A stretch of DNA of 14,649 bases from an uncultured Saprospiraceae bacterium (lineage in GTDB: Bacteria > Bacteroidota > Bacteroidia > Chitinophagales > Saprospiraceae), in assembly GCA_937969485.1 (NCBI GenBank), contig CALBVQ010000157.1:1-14649 (forward strand). Reading direction: 5' to 3'. Of the stretch, positions 7,215-14,649 are shown piece after piece (within the stretch, counting starts at the first letter, position 1; the number at the start of each line of letters is the position of its first letter). Below the pieces are notes generated by a model, which did no database searches, was not told the origin of the DNA, and was given only the letters and a program-made list of their open reading frames with translations. Position numbers and translations under genes: made by a program.

Positions 7215-7904
7215 ATGTTCAAGAAGATAAAGAAACTGTTCGTCGTAGAGGAGGAGTCGATTGATGAAAAGCTTGAAAAAGTGGTCAATCAGCAGCAAAC
7301 AGCGCCTGCAACTAAGCCGAAAGGTAAAAAAACAGAGCACATAACAGTAGAAACGGAAGTTTTCGACAGTAATATCACAGGCCCTGCAAAACCCGCCAAA
7401 AAGTTTACAACGATCTTACTAAAAGCTCTTAATAGAAATAATTTAGAAGGAAGTGACTATCTTGAATTTAAGGATAGCCTACATTCACTAAAAGGAGTTA
7501 TTGAAGATGAGGCTACTAGATTTAAATCTTCCTATGCTGTCTTGAGCAATAATGGAGTGACAAAAGAAAAGTTAATCGAGACTTCGAAGCATTACATTGA
7601 CGTATTAAAAGAGGAAAAAAGTAATTTCGAAACTACCTTCCGTGCTCAACAAGCTAAGCAAATAAAGGCGAGAGAAGACAAGATTGTCAAGCTGACGAGT
7701 GGCTTAGAAAAGAAAAAAAATCAACTTCAGAAATTGATTTCTGATATAGAGAATATGGAAACAGAATTGAAAAATTCGAAAACTGAAGTCAATCAGGTGG
7801 CAGGAAAAGTTCAATTGACAAAAGATCAATTCATGGCATCCTATCACTTAATTCTTGAACAAATAAAGCAAGATGTTGCTAATATTAAAAAATACATATC
7901 CTAA
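7215..7904 (+). CDS. Cytoplasmic coiled-coil protein, first gene of three-gene envelope operon
   Basis: A 229-residue protein of unknown family. It starts MFKKIKKLFVVEEE, a short basic amphipathic helix that could touch a membrane, followed by a low-complexity linker (residues 20-60, rich in Q, K, P and T). Residues 63-125 form a helical module (ALNRNNLEGSDYLEFKDSL), and 125-200 a long heptad-like coiled coil. It has no signal peptide, membrane helix, cysteine or catalytic motif, so a structural or regulatory role is likely. The stop is 3 nt before the next ATG. The mix of an N-terminal amphipathic helix and long helices recalls PspA/Vipp1 (ESCRT-III-like) proteins, but I see no diagnostic sequence motif, so that is only a fold hypothesis. 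Confidence 0.8.
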   Translation: MFKKIKKLFVVEEESIDEKLEKVVNQQQTAPATKPKGKKTEHITVETEVFDSNITGPAKPAKKFTTILLKALNRNNLEGSDYLEFKDSLHSLKGVIEDEATRFKSSYAVLSNNGVTKEKLIETSKHYIDVLKEEKSNFETTFRAQQAKQIKAREDKIVKLTSGLEKKKNQLQKLISDIENMETELKNSKTEVNQVAGKVQLTKDQFMASYHLILEQIKQDVANIKKYIS

Positions 7905-7907
7905 GAA

Positions 7908-8924
7908 ATGACGCAGAAGAAAGCAAAATCGTTTTGGAAAAGACCTGAAGGAATAACGGGTGGTATCGTAATCGCCGGATTGACGATAGGCGCAGTGCTT
8001 ATAGTCAATGCCACTATAGCTGCATTGATAAGCTTTTTCAGTTCAACAGTAGGAATTATTGTAGCGATTCTCACCTTGGCAGTCCTTGTATTCACAGCTA
8101 TTGATCCTAAGGCTAGAGCCTTAGTTTCATACATGTTCAAAAGCACAATGAGATGGATTACAGGACTATTTATTAAAATGGACCCCATTGGTATCCTAAA
8201 AGCATATGTCGACGACCTACGAGGAAATCTGCGAAAAATGAATCGCCAGATCAGCCAGTTGAGAGTACAAATGCATACACTGAAGGAGTTGATGGTCAAC
8301 AACAAGAAGCAGATTAATAACAACCTTACAGAGGCAGGGGCGGCTAAGAAAGAAAATAGACAGAATGTAGTCATTCTTAAAACGCGTAAGGCAAGTCGAC
8401 TTAAGAATTCCAATATGAAGCTGGATAAGCTTTATCAGAAAATGGAAGTGATGTATCGAGTCTTGAACAAGATGTATGAAAATTCTGAGATCATGCTCGA
8501 GGATATCGAAGATCAAGTGCAAGTTAAGGAACAAGAACGTAAAGCAATACTAGCATCACATAATGCTATGGGTACAGCAATGAAAATACTTAAAGGAGAT
8601 AGCGACAAGAAGGAAATGTTTGACAGAGCATTAGAAGCAGTAGCAGATGATGTAAGTCAAAAGGTAGGTGAGATGGAGCGGTTTATGCAAGTGTCGGAAG
8701 GCTTTATGCAATCACTAGATTTGCAGAATGGAGTATTTGAAGAAGAAGGGCTGAAAATGCTTGAGCAGTGGGAACAAGAAGGAACTAGCTTACTTTTAGG
8801 TGAAGAGAAATTGAACCTACTCGAGCAAGCAGCGGACGACGAAGATGTACTAGACCTTAGTGCAGTGCCTGAGCGTCAAAAGATCGAAGACAGAGGAAAT
8901 CAATACGACACATTCTTTGAATAA
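7908..8924 (+). CDS. Two-helix membrane protein with long cytoplasmic coiled coil, second gene of the operon
   Basis: A 338-residue protein of unknown family. A basic N-terminus (MTQKKAKSFWKRPEG) precedes two closely spaced hydrophobic helices (about residues 17-43 and 47-64). This hairpin puts both ends in the cytoplasm. An amphipathic stretch (68-95) follows, then about 140 residues of continuous charged helix (97-235) rich in K, E, Q, N and M. A further helical region (236-295) and an acidic tail ending in DTFFE complete it. There are no catalytic motifs and no cysteines. The layout suggests oligomeric membrane scaffolding. It sits 3 nt after the previous gene and 9 nt before the solute-binding/OmpA fusion, which strongly suggests that the three act together. 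PspA/ESCRT-III-like helical packing is possible but unproven. Confidence 0.8.
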   Translation: MTQKKAKSFWKRPEGITGGIVIAGLTIGAVLIVNATIAALISFFSSTVGIIVAILTLAVLVFTAIDPKARALVSYMFKSTMRWITGLFIKMDPIGILKAYVDDLRGNLRKMNRQISQLRVQMHTLKELMVNNKKQINNNLTEAGAAKKENRQNVVILKTRKASRLKNSNMKLDKLYQKMEVMYRVLNKMYENSEIMLEDIEDQVQVKEQERKAILASHNAMGTAMKILKGDSDKKEMFDRALEAVADDVSQKVGEMERFMQVSEGFMQSLDLQNGVFEEEGLKMLEQWEQEGTSLLLGEEKLNLLEQAADDEDVLDLSAVPERQKIEDRGNQYDTFFE

Positions 8925-8933
8925 AAATCTTAC

Positions 8934-10604
8934 ATGGCCAAAACTCGATTAACTACTTTATCCAAATTACTTCTTACTTTACTTATCGTAAGTGTTATTG
9001 TCGGTGCTGTCTATTCCCTATTGACTTACACTTCTATGGGAGATACTCTGAAGGCAACTACTGAGCAAATTCAAAAGGATAGAGCAACACAAGATAGCCT
9101 TAAAGCAATCGAAAAAGAAGCTAAAAGAATTGCGAGAGAAGAACAGAAATCTATTCGTCAAGCTGAAAAAGAACAGAAAAGGATCGAGAAGGAGAAAATC
9201 GAGGCCGCAGAACAAGCATTAAAAAGCAAAAAAGTTCTTCGTGTTCAGGTAGGAAATTCAGCAAACTCAATGCCAGGACTTTACTTCAATAAAGGCTGGA
9301 AACCCAACAATGACTCACGATTCTTTAGTGACTCAACTTACAAGGTCGAATTTATTCACATACCTGACAATCAAGATGCAGTTAGAGATCTCAAAAACGG
9401 TAAAGTTGATCTTATTATTCAATCCATTGACGAACTACCTGTTCTTTTCAAGTCTATGGACTCCAAAGATCTAAAAGTAATCATGCAGATAGATTGGTCT
9501 AGAGGTGATTATGCAATATGTGTTAGGAACAATATAAACACTGTTAATGATTTGCTTGACCGAAAGGTGGCAGTGGTCAGAGGATCATCAAGTGAATCAT
9601 ACTTGCGAAAAGCCTTGGATGCTGCTGGTATGAGCCTTCGCGATATCAATATCGAAGAATTGTACTATACGGAAGATGTAATTAATGTATTTAATCGTAC
9701 ATCTGCCGACGCCATGGTGATTCCTGTAGTGCAGGCTGAAAAATTACAAGAAAACCTTAATCTCGGTAAAATTTTACAGACAACCGAGCAAGCTTCTCAT
9801 GTAATTGCCCATACATTCGTAGCAACAAGCGATTTTGTCTCAGAAAACAAAGACATCATAAATCAATTTTACTTGGGATGGATGAAAGCAGCATCAGAAA
9901 TAAACGCCAATCCCAATGCAGCTGAAACCGCAGCATTTCACTACTCTTCCGAACTTCCATATTCAGTCGAAGAATCGATGAAAAATCTAGAGCAAGTGAA
10001 ATTGTGCAATCATGCTGATAATAAAGAATTCTTCAATAGCAATTCGTCTCTATTGACCGGTGAAGCAATATACAAAGAGATGGGAAAGCAATATGCAAAA
10101 AGTAACCTTGCGCCTTCATCACGGCCTAGATGGAAAACATTAATTTACGAAGACGCAATAGCCTACGGGGATAAAATGATTGGCCGTGTAAAGAAGTATA
10201 ATACAGATAAATCATTCTCTCTAGAAGAACCTGAGCCAGAGGACCTATTTTCAATAAAGCCACTTGTCATCAATTTCCCATCAGGGGAATCCACACTAAC
10301 TGCCTCTTCCCAGAGTTTTATCGATGTGAGATTGGTTAATCTTCTATATTCATATGGAAACTCCCGAATAAGAATTGAAGGAAACACGGAAAATTTAGGA
10401 AATCCGGAAGCAGAAAAAAACCTATCTGAAAAAAGAGCAAGAGCAGTGGCATCATACCTGATTAAAGAATATGATTTTGACCCTAGTCGTTTTATCATTC
10501 AAGGGAACGGATCATCTAATCCTGTACGAGGATGTGAAACTTTAAACTCAGATGCATGTAAAGCAAAGAATAGAAGAACTGAATTTCATTTCTTGAAGAA
10601 TTAA
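8934..10604 (+). CDS. Inner-membrane-anchored solute-binding domain fused to OmpA peptidoglycan-binding domain
   Basis: A 556-residue fusion. Residues 9-32 are a single membrane anchor with the N-terminus inside. Residues 40-99 are an uninterrupted charged helix rich in K, E and A, which would act as a spacer in the periplasm. Residues 100-395 form a type 2 periplasmic binding domain of the NMT1/TauA/phosphate-binding kind: strand VLRVQVGNSANS, helix-strand NGKVDLIIQSIDELP, hinge strand DYAICVRNNI, and KVAVVRGSSSESYLRKAL. Residues 436-556 form an OmpA C-terminal domain (INFPSGESTL, IEGNTENLG, LSEKRARAVASYL, NRRTEF) with the paired cysteines 534 and 542. The usual TD of the diaminopimelate site is TE here (Glu486), while the arginine of LSEKR (Arg501) is kept. 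Related fusions are known as 'phosphate ABC transporter substrate-binding/OmpA family' proteins. No ABC permease or ATPase is nearby, so sensing rather than uptake is likely. Confidence 0.9.
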   Translation: MAKTRLTTLSKLLLTLLIVSVIVGAVYSLLTYTSMGDTLKATTEQIQKDRATQDSLKAIEKEAKRIAREEQKSIRQAEKEQKRIEKEKIEAAEQALKSKKVLRVQVGNSANSMPGLYFNKGWKPNNDSRFFSDSTYKVEFIHIPDNQDAVRDLKNGKVDLIIQSIDELPVLFKSMDSKDLKVIMQIDWSRGDYAICVRNNINTVNDLLDRKVAVVRGSSSESYLRKALDAAGMSLRDINIEELYYTEDVINVFNRTSADAMVIPVVQAEKLQENLNLGKILQTTEQASHVIAHTFVATSDFVSENKDIINQFYLGWMKAASEINANPNAAETAAFHYSSELPYSVEESMKNLEQVKLCNHADNKEFFNSNSSLLTGEAIYKEMGKQYAKSNLAPSSRPRWKTLIYEDAIAYGDKMIGRVKKYNTDKSFSLEEPEPEDLFSIKPLVINFPSGESTLTASSQSFIDVRLVNLLYSYGNSRIRIEGNTENLGNPEAEKNLSEKRARAVASYLIKEYDFDPSRFIIQGNGSSNPVRGCETLNSDACKAKNRRTEFHFLKN

Positions 10605-10769
10605 TATTTGCACTTTTTCTCTTTCAGGCATCCCCAGTTTTCTTTAGGACTTATTGACATGATTGCGGGTTAAACCCAAATTATACTGTACAGATGCGAT
10701 ACTAGCTTGACTCTTAGAATTGCTGTATCATTCAAAAATCATGTAAAAAACCAAGTACATTATTTTGTA

Positions 10770-11681
10770 TTACTCTTCAGTATTCTCACCATCTACCAGA
10801 AGTTCCAGAGCTTGCGAGTAAGAAGCTGCATTCGCATTAATCAAAAACCTTCGACAATGCTTTTTACGAAAAGTCCATTGAGCGGTTGTAAAGAAATCTT
10901 CCTCTTCTTTCAGTCGATACCAAGGAGAAATATCTTCTTCATACGGATTATGGAGGAGGTGAATATCTTGTGTGGGTGCATAACCCTGACCTAACAGTAC
11001 AAGTCGTTCGCCAGTAGATGGCTCCACAACAAGATCAAGGACAAGAACTGCATGTCCAGGCGAATACTGATTTCCTGGTTGAATAAATGCATCCCCAATA
11101 CTAATCTGGGAAACTTCAATACCTTTTGTGTCTGCCTGCAACCCTCTTGCGGTTGTTTCGTTGTATAGATCATCAAGATATGTTTGTAGACTACTTTCGG
11201 AAAAATCTTCCGCAGCTACATCTTCCTCTTTAACATAAACTGAATCTTGCCACACGAAACGAGTACCCTGCCCATATTCATAAAAATCGATTACTCTATT
11301 ATCATCATATGTAAAGCGAATGAGATCGTGCTTTTCATTCTTAAATAAATACAAACTTCTCATAAGTTGAATTGCATGTTCACCGTGAAGCAGATCCTCC
11401 TGATTGGGAATGTTCACATCTAGCACAGCTGCATAGCAAGCGTAAAATTTCTCATAACCATCGTGCCTCATAACCTTTGCATCAAACTTCTTCGTAGGTA
11501 GAGTTCTCAAGAAATTCTGAAATGAAAATTCAGGAAAAGGCGGACGGATATAACCTTCAGGAACTTTGACTCGAGTATCAATCGTAGTTCCTAACTCATC
11601 CATATTAATCAAACTTTTACTTTGGGCGGAAGCCCCCACAAAAAAGACAAGACTAACAGCAAGTAGAACAATGAATTTCAT
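10770..11681 (-). CDS. Exported DUF4846 protein
   Basis: A 303-residue protein with a clear Sec signal peptide, MKFIVLLAVSLVFFVGASA, cleaved before Gln20. The mature part matches what I know of the DUF4846 family: VPEGYIRPPFPEFSFQNFLR near the start, then a central domain with YACYAAVLDVNI. Next comes the conserved core SIGDAFIQPG...SPGHAVLVLDLV, followed by GQGYAPTQDIHLLHNP, SPWY and W-T-F. The SPGHA and AQDIH-type motifs resemble those of secreted cysteine- or transglutaminase-like folds, but no enzymatic role is established to my knowledge. It stands alone, transcribed towards the three-gene operon and away from arcA. The 165 nt between it and the operon (10605-10769) hold no gene and no convincing terminator. 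Confidence 0.88.
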   Translation of the reverse strand: MKFIVLLAVSLVFFVGASAQSKSLINMDELGTTIDTRVKVPEGYIRPPFPEFSFQNFLRTLPTKKFDAKVMRHDGYEKFYACYAAVLDVNIPNQEDLLHGEHAIQLMRSLYLFKNEKHDLIRFTYDDNRVIDFYEYGQGTRFVWQDSVYVKEEDVAAEDFSESSLQTYLDDLYNETTARGLQADTKGIEVSQISIGDAFIQPGNQYSPGHAVLVLDLVVEPSTGERLVLLGQGYAPTQDIHLLHNPYEEDISPWYRLKEEEDFFTTAQWTFRKKHCRRFLINANAASYSQALELLVDGENTEE

Positions 11682-11772
11682 ATTATAAGTTTACATAATA
11701 TATACAAATACTATACCACTTTCCATGAGTCAATCCTCATCTCCCATTTTCCCTAGGTACGCACATTTTTTA

Positions 11773-11780
11773 TATCTTCG
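11773..11780 (+). promoter_or_regulatory. Candidate -7 promoter element for arcA
   Basis: TATCTTCG differs by one base from TAnnTTTG and lies 80 nt before the arcA ATG. Transcription would start near 11787, just upstream of the leader stem-loop. No clear -33 element is seen. Confidence 0.35.
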
Positions 11781-11795
11781 AGCGTACTTAAAAAA

Positions 11796-11844
11796 TCCTT
11801 TGGGTAGGAGTATGGCAATGACATTCCAGGCTCACCCCAAAGGA
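11796..11844 (+). promoter_or_regulatory. Nested stem-loop in the arcA leader
   Basis: TCCTTTGGG (11796-11804) pairs with CCCAAAGGA (11836-11844) over 9 bp. Inside it GAG (11808-11810) pairs with CTC (11831-11833), and TGG (11813-11815) pairs with CCA (11826-11828), leaving a 10-nt loop. The structure ends 16 nt before the arcA ATG and is not followed by a T-run, so it is not a plain terminator. It may control mRNA stability or translation, or be the operator of a repressor; no known riboswitch class is recognised. Confidence 0.5.
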
Positions 11845-11874
11845 CCTCAAAACAGACAAAATGAAGGTATATAG
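11812..11874 (+). other. Possible short upstream ORF overlapping the arcA start
   Basis: ATG 11812 opens a 20-codon frame (MAMTFQAHPKG...) that ends at TAG 11872-11874, overlapping the first 14 nt of arcA in another frame. It begins inside the leader stem-loop. Translation of it could open the hairpin or couple to arcA. There is no independent evidence that it is translated, and the peptide has no arginine run that would suggest classical attenuation. Confidence 0.2.
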
Positions 11875-13135
11875 TAACTCAGAAATAGGACTTCTCAAGA
11901 GTGTTTTAGTCCATAGGCCAGACGAGGGAATTGCAAGGATTTCGCCTAAGCGGGCGGAAGAATTACTATTTGACGATATCGTACACCTGCCTAGAATGCA
12001 ATATGAGCACGATGTTTTTACTAATTTGTTGCGCCATTTTGTTAGTGATGAGTCAAGCTCAAAAGGGGGATTGATTTTCATGCATGAGCTATTAGCTGAA
12101 TCCCTTGCTGTGGATAGATCCAAAACAGAAATATTCCTTGAGAAAATTATCCGATATGAGGAATTGCCTGCATCTTTCATTAAGTACTTACAAGACTTGA
12201 CGGAAGAACAGCTTGCAGAAACACTTATTTCAGGTTATCACAAACAGGACGAAAGATATCTGTTCGATCCCATCCCAAATTTCATCTTTACTCGAGATAT
12301 AGCGATCACTGTAAAAGATCACATTATCATATCCAAAGCCAATAAAGAAGCAAGATTTCGTGAAAATTTACTCACAAGATTCATTTTATACAACCACCCT
12401 ACTTTCTCAGATCTTGTCGAAAACGACCGCATCATTAACTTGAATGACATCGAAAAATTCCCGCCTAGTAAATCAGGAGAAGTGGTAAGTGTCGAAGGAG
12501 GAGATGTGATGATGTTTCACGAGAATTACCTACTGATTGGAAGTAGTGAGCGAACGAGTGATCATGCGATCCAGTCGCTTGCTAAGGAACTATTCACACG
12601 AGGCATCATCGAGAATGTGGTGAGAATCAAGATTCCAAATAATCGGTCCTATATGCATATTGACACCATTTTCACTCAGATCGACAGAAATGTGATTGTT
12701 TGTTTCAAACCCATCGTATATGATGGACTTAGTTCAAGAGTGGAGGTTCACAATGTGTCAGGAAAGATCAATGTGTACGACTCCGTGCGCGAATTTATGT
12801 GGCAAGAAATTAATCCAGACATGAGATTTATCTTTGCCGGGGAGGGAAAAAGTCCTTATCAGGATAGGGAACAATGGACGGATGGTTGCAATATGGTGAG
12901 TATTAAACCTGGAGTAGCGTTCAGTTACGATCGTAATCCACACACTGATATTGCCCTACAAAAAGATGGTTATACCATTGTAGAAGCTGAAAGTTTACTT
13001 GAAAAATTAAACAGTGGTGAAGTCAAAGTAGAAAACATCAACCGCACAATCATTAACCTACCCTCCAATGAATTATCGAGAGCAAGAGGAGGTTCTCATT
13101 GTATGACTTGCCCTATTTTACGAGAGAATATATAG
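11861..13135 (+). CDS. arcA: Arginine deiminase
   Basis: A 424-residue cytoplasmic enzyme that hydrolyses L-arginine to L-citrulline and ammonia, the first step of the arginine deiminase pathway. All family landmarks are present in order: SEIGLLKSVLVHRP (7-20), DIVHLPRMQYEHD (39-51), PNFIFTRD (139-146, Asp146), VEGGDV (211-216, Glu212), ERTSDHAIQ (230-238), HIDTIFTQID (266-275, His266 and Asp268), WTDGCNMVSIKPG and YDRNPHTD. The C-terminal ARGGSHCMTCPI carries catalytic Cys414. A second cysteine (Cys417) follows three residues later where classical enzymes have other residues. The length is close to the usual 400-420 residues. No arcB, arcC or arcD lies in the window. The hot-dog thioesterase gene follows with no gap. 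Dimethylargininase and peptidylarginine-type activities are less likely, given the length and motifs. Confidence 0.9.
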   Translation: MKVYSNSEIGLLKSVLVHRPDEGIARISPKRAEELLFDDIVHLPRMQYEHDVFTNLLRHFVSDESSSKGGLIFMHELLAESLAVDRSKTEIFLEKIIRYEELPASFIKYLQDLTEEQLAETLISGYHKQDERYLFDPIPNFIFTRDIAITVKDHIIISKANKEARFRENLLTRFILYNHPTFSDLVENDRIINLNDIEKFPPSKSGEVVSVEGGDVMMFHENYLLIGSSERTSDHAIQSLAKELFTRGIIENVVRIKIPNNRSYMHIDTIFTQIDRNVIVCFKPIVYDGLSSRVEVHNVSGKINVYDSVREFMWQEINPDMRFIFAGEGKSPYQDREQWTDGCNMVSIKPGVAFSYDRNPHTDIALQKDGYTIVEAESLLEKLNSGEVKVENINRTIINLPSNELSRARGGSHCMTCPILRENI

Positions 13136-13549
13136 ATGTTTAGGCACGAAACGCAAATACGAGTACGATACTCAGAGACAGACAAGATGGGATATCTCTA
13201 TTACGGAAACTACGCTGCCTACCTAGAAGTCGCAAGAGTAGAAGCTTTGCGTGACCTTGGTATTGTATACAAAGATATGGAAGACCTTCACGGAGTCCTA
13301 CTGCCAGTAGCGAAATATGAATCTACCTTTGTCAGACCAGCGTATTACGATTCTTTGCTTACCTTAAAGACTGAAATACGGGAATTGCCTGATTCATTTA
13401 TCTTTTTCCACACCGATATTTTCAATGAGGAGAACAAGATCATCAACCGCTCTGTTGTTAAGTTAGCTTTTGTTAAGGCGGATAGTACCCGTTGCACTGC
13501 ACCAGATTTCATATTAACTGCACTCGACTCTTATTTTAGAGCTGAGTAG
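13136..13549 (+). CDS. Acyl-CoA thioesterase of the YbgC/FadM hot-dog family
   Basis: A 137-residue single hot-dog domain. The N-terminal signature RVRYSETDKMGYLYYGNYAA (9-28) with Asp16 is the 4-hydroxybenzoyl-CoA thioesterase/YbgC motif; the aspartate is the catalytic residue in relatives. YLEVARVEALRDLG (28-41) is the long central helix. Members hydrolyse the thioester of short to long acyl-CoA, releasing the acid and CoA in the cytoplasm; the chain length used here cannot be read from sequence. ATG 13136 follows the arcA stop with no gap, and the YihY-family gene begins 12 nt after its stop, so all three are probably one transcript. In YbgC relatives elsewhere the gene is linked to tol-pal, which is absent here. 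Confidence 0.9.
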   Translation: MFRHETQIRVRYSETDKMGYLYYGNYAAYLEVARVEALRDLGIVYKDMEDLHGVLLPVAKYESTFVRPAYYDSLLTLKTEIRELPDSFIFFHTDIFNEENKIINRSVVKLAFVKADSTRCTAPDFILTALDSYFRAE

Positions 13550-13561
13550 ACAAGATAGATT

Positions 13562-14590
13562 TTGCAAAAAAACTGGAAAAAATACTTTACTGAAGATTTT
13601 TGGAGAAACTACCCTCCATTGAAGAAGCTGGTACAGTGGACCAAGAACACAACTATTATAGGACTTGAAGGTGTTCCATTATACGATGTTGTGAAATTCA
13701 TATTTAATGAAGCAAAGGATGACAGTATCACTACACGAGCCAATTCCATGACCTTCAGTTTCTTTATCGCCCTATTTCCATCGATGATTTTTCTGTTTAC
13801 ATTAATCCCATTAATGCCAACCATAGCAGATTACGCTCTTGATGTCAGAGAATCCGTGAGAGGAATTTTACCTGAAACCAGCGAAGAATACCTTTTTTCA
13901 ATAGTTGACGACATCGTTTCCAGACAGCGAAGCGGGCTATTATCTTTCGGTTTAGTCTTAGCTATTTTCTTTGCAAGCAATGGTATGCTAAGTATGATTA
14001 GTGGTTTCGAAAAAATAGAACATCAAACAACATTCCGAAGACGTCATTGGCTAAAAAAACGAATGATTGCCATATTCCTAACTATCGTTGTCTCTGTTCT
14101 TTTTATCGTGTCCTCTTCCTTGATTGTTCTGGGTAATGTGATCATTAATTATCTAGTCGCAACATTTAACATGAATGACTGGTCAGCATTTGGATTTGGC
14201 GCGCTACGTTGGTTCATTATTGTCCTTTTGCTATACAATATTGTCGCAATTATATACCGTTTCGCACCTCCTGTGAAAAGACGATTTAGCTACTTTTCAG
14301 CTGGAACAAATATCGCGACCTTCCTCATTATTTTTGTTTCGGTTGGCTTCTCGTATTTTGTAGCAAATTTCGGGAAATACAATGAACTCTATGGCTCGAT
14401 CGGTGCACTGATTGTCACCTTATTGTGGTTCAACATCATATGTTTCATCCTTCTTGTAGGATTTGAGATCAACGCGAGCGTTGCAGTAAATAGAGATCTT
14501 TTGGAGGAAAAGCCTGCAGAGGTACCTAATAATACTACTGAGAAAAAACTACAAACTAAGGATTCATCTGCTTCCGAGGTTAACTCTTAG
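13562..14590 (+). CDS. YihY/BrkB-family inner-membrane protein
   Basis: A 342-residue protein with six membrane helices (about residues 62-88, 124-146, 168-198, 213-233, 248-268 and 278-303). It has the hallmark motifs of the YihY/virulence factor BrkB family: R-A-N-S-M-T-F-S-F-F-I-A-L-F-P (59-73), YRFAPP (232-237), NELYGSIGALIVTLLWF (274-290) and GFEINA (300-305). The family was once wrongly called ribonuclease BN; its transport or other function is not settled. The C-terminal tail (310-342) is hydrophilic. The start is TTG 13562: a stop at 13556-13558 lies just upstream in frame, and the first ATG (codon 63) would remove the start of helix 1 and its conserved motif. No terminator is visible in the 59 nt left after the stop. 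Confidence 0.92.
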   Translation: MQKNWKKYFTEDFWRNYPPLKKLVQWTKNTTIIGLEGVPLYDVVKFIFNEAKDDSITTRANSMTFSFFIALFPSMIFLFTLIPLMPTIADYALDVRESVRGILPETSEEYLFSIVDDIVSRQRSGLLSFGLVLAIFFASNGMLSMISGFEKIEHQTTFRRRHWLKKRMIAIFLTIVVSVLFIVSSSLIVLGNVIINYLVATFNMNDWSAFGFGALRWFIIVLLLYNIVAIIYRFAPPVKRRFSYFSAGTNIATFLIIFVSVGFSYFVANFGKYNELYGSIGALIVTLLWFNIICFILLVGFEINASVAVNRDLLEEKPAEVPNNTTEKKLQTKDSSASEVNS

Positions 14591-14649
14591 TATTATACCA
14601 ATTCTGTTTTAAGGTTTCACTTTATTTTCAAGAATTATTAAACCCGAAT

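Noticed and set aside
7901..8413. 170-codon minus-strand frame within the two-helix membrane protein gene
   Set aside because: It lies wholly opposite a well-supported gene in a tight operon, with no promoter or family match.
8934..10604. Reading the solute-binding/OmpA fusion as part of a Zorya-type (ZorA/ZorB) or MotA/MotB-like defence or motor system
   Set aside because: ZorB/MotB proteins have no solute-binding domain, and no MotA-like proton-channel partner or helicase/nuclease gene is nearby.
10667..10677. GGGTTAAACCC palindrome between the three-gene operon and the DUF4846 gene as a terminator
   Set aside because: At most 3-5 bp can pair with a realistic loop, and no T-run follows on either strand.
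10707..10994. 95-codon plus-strand frame at 10707-10994
   Set aside because: Most of it is antisense to the 3' end of the DUF4846 gene and the peptide shows no coherent domain.
1..14649. CRISPR arrays, tRNAs, insertion sequences or integrase scars
   Set aside because: Reading through the window showed no regularly spaced repeats, no tRNA cloverleaf, no transposase motifs and no flanking direct repeats.

Overview
The window looks like chromosomal DNA from a member of the Bacteroidota. It is AT-rich and most genes lack Shine-Dalgarno sequences. Several upstream regions carry the Bacteroidota -7 promoter motif TAnnTTTG. The gene content also fits that phylum: a DUF4846 protein, a membrane-anchored von Willebrand A (VWA) protein, a two-cysteine OmpA domain, and a secreted protein whose relatives are usually mislabelled 'asparagine synthetase B'. 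Family or genus cannot be fixed from the sequence alone. I see no insertion sequence, CRISPR array, tRNA, rRNA, phage or plasmid gene.

Layout. (1) 1-1540: the end of an OmpA-family gene, then a gene for a membrane-anchored protein with six AT-hook-like GRP motifs and a C-terminal helix-hairpin-helix domain. (2) 1541-1976: a non-coding stretch with several inverted repeats and a strong terminator 23 nt before the next start. (3) 1977-4568: a small two-helix membrane protein converging, with no gap at all, on a 696-residue VWA membrane protein. (4) 4569-4786: a divergent control region with three inverted repeats and a good -7 promoter. (5) 4787-6921: a two-gene operon (1-nt overlap) for two exported proteins, a glutamine-amidotransferase-like protein and a thioredoxin-fold protein without cysteines in its mature part, closed by tandem hairpins. 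(6) 7215-10604: a tight three-gene operon for a cytoplasmic coiled-coil protein, a two-helix membrane coiled-coil protein, and an inner-membrane-anchored fusion of a periplasmic solute-binding domain with an OmpA peptidoglycan-binding domain. (7) 10770-11681, minus strand: an exported DUF4846 protein. (8) 11796-14590: arginine deiminase (arcA) behind a nested stem-loop leader, followed directly by a hot-dog thioesterase and a YihY/BrkB membrane protein.

The best candidate for an undescribed system is the 7215-10604 operon. Its parts could link ligand sensing in the periplasm and peptidoglycan contact to cytoplasmic coiled-coil proteins that vaguely recall PspA/ESCRT-III proteins. This is inference from architecture and gene order. 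The second candidate is the membrane-anchored AT-hook protein, which could tether DNA to the inner membrane. The rest is mostly ordinary conserved chromosomal content.
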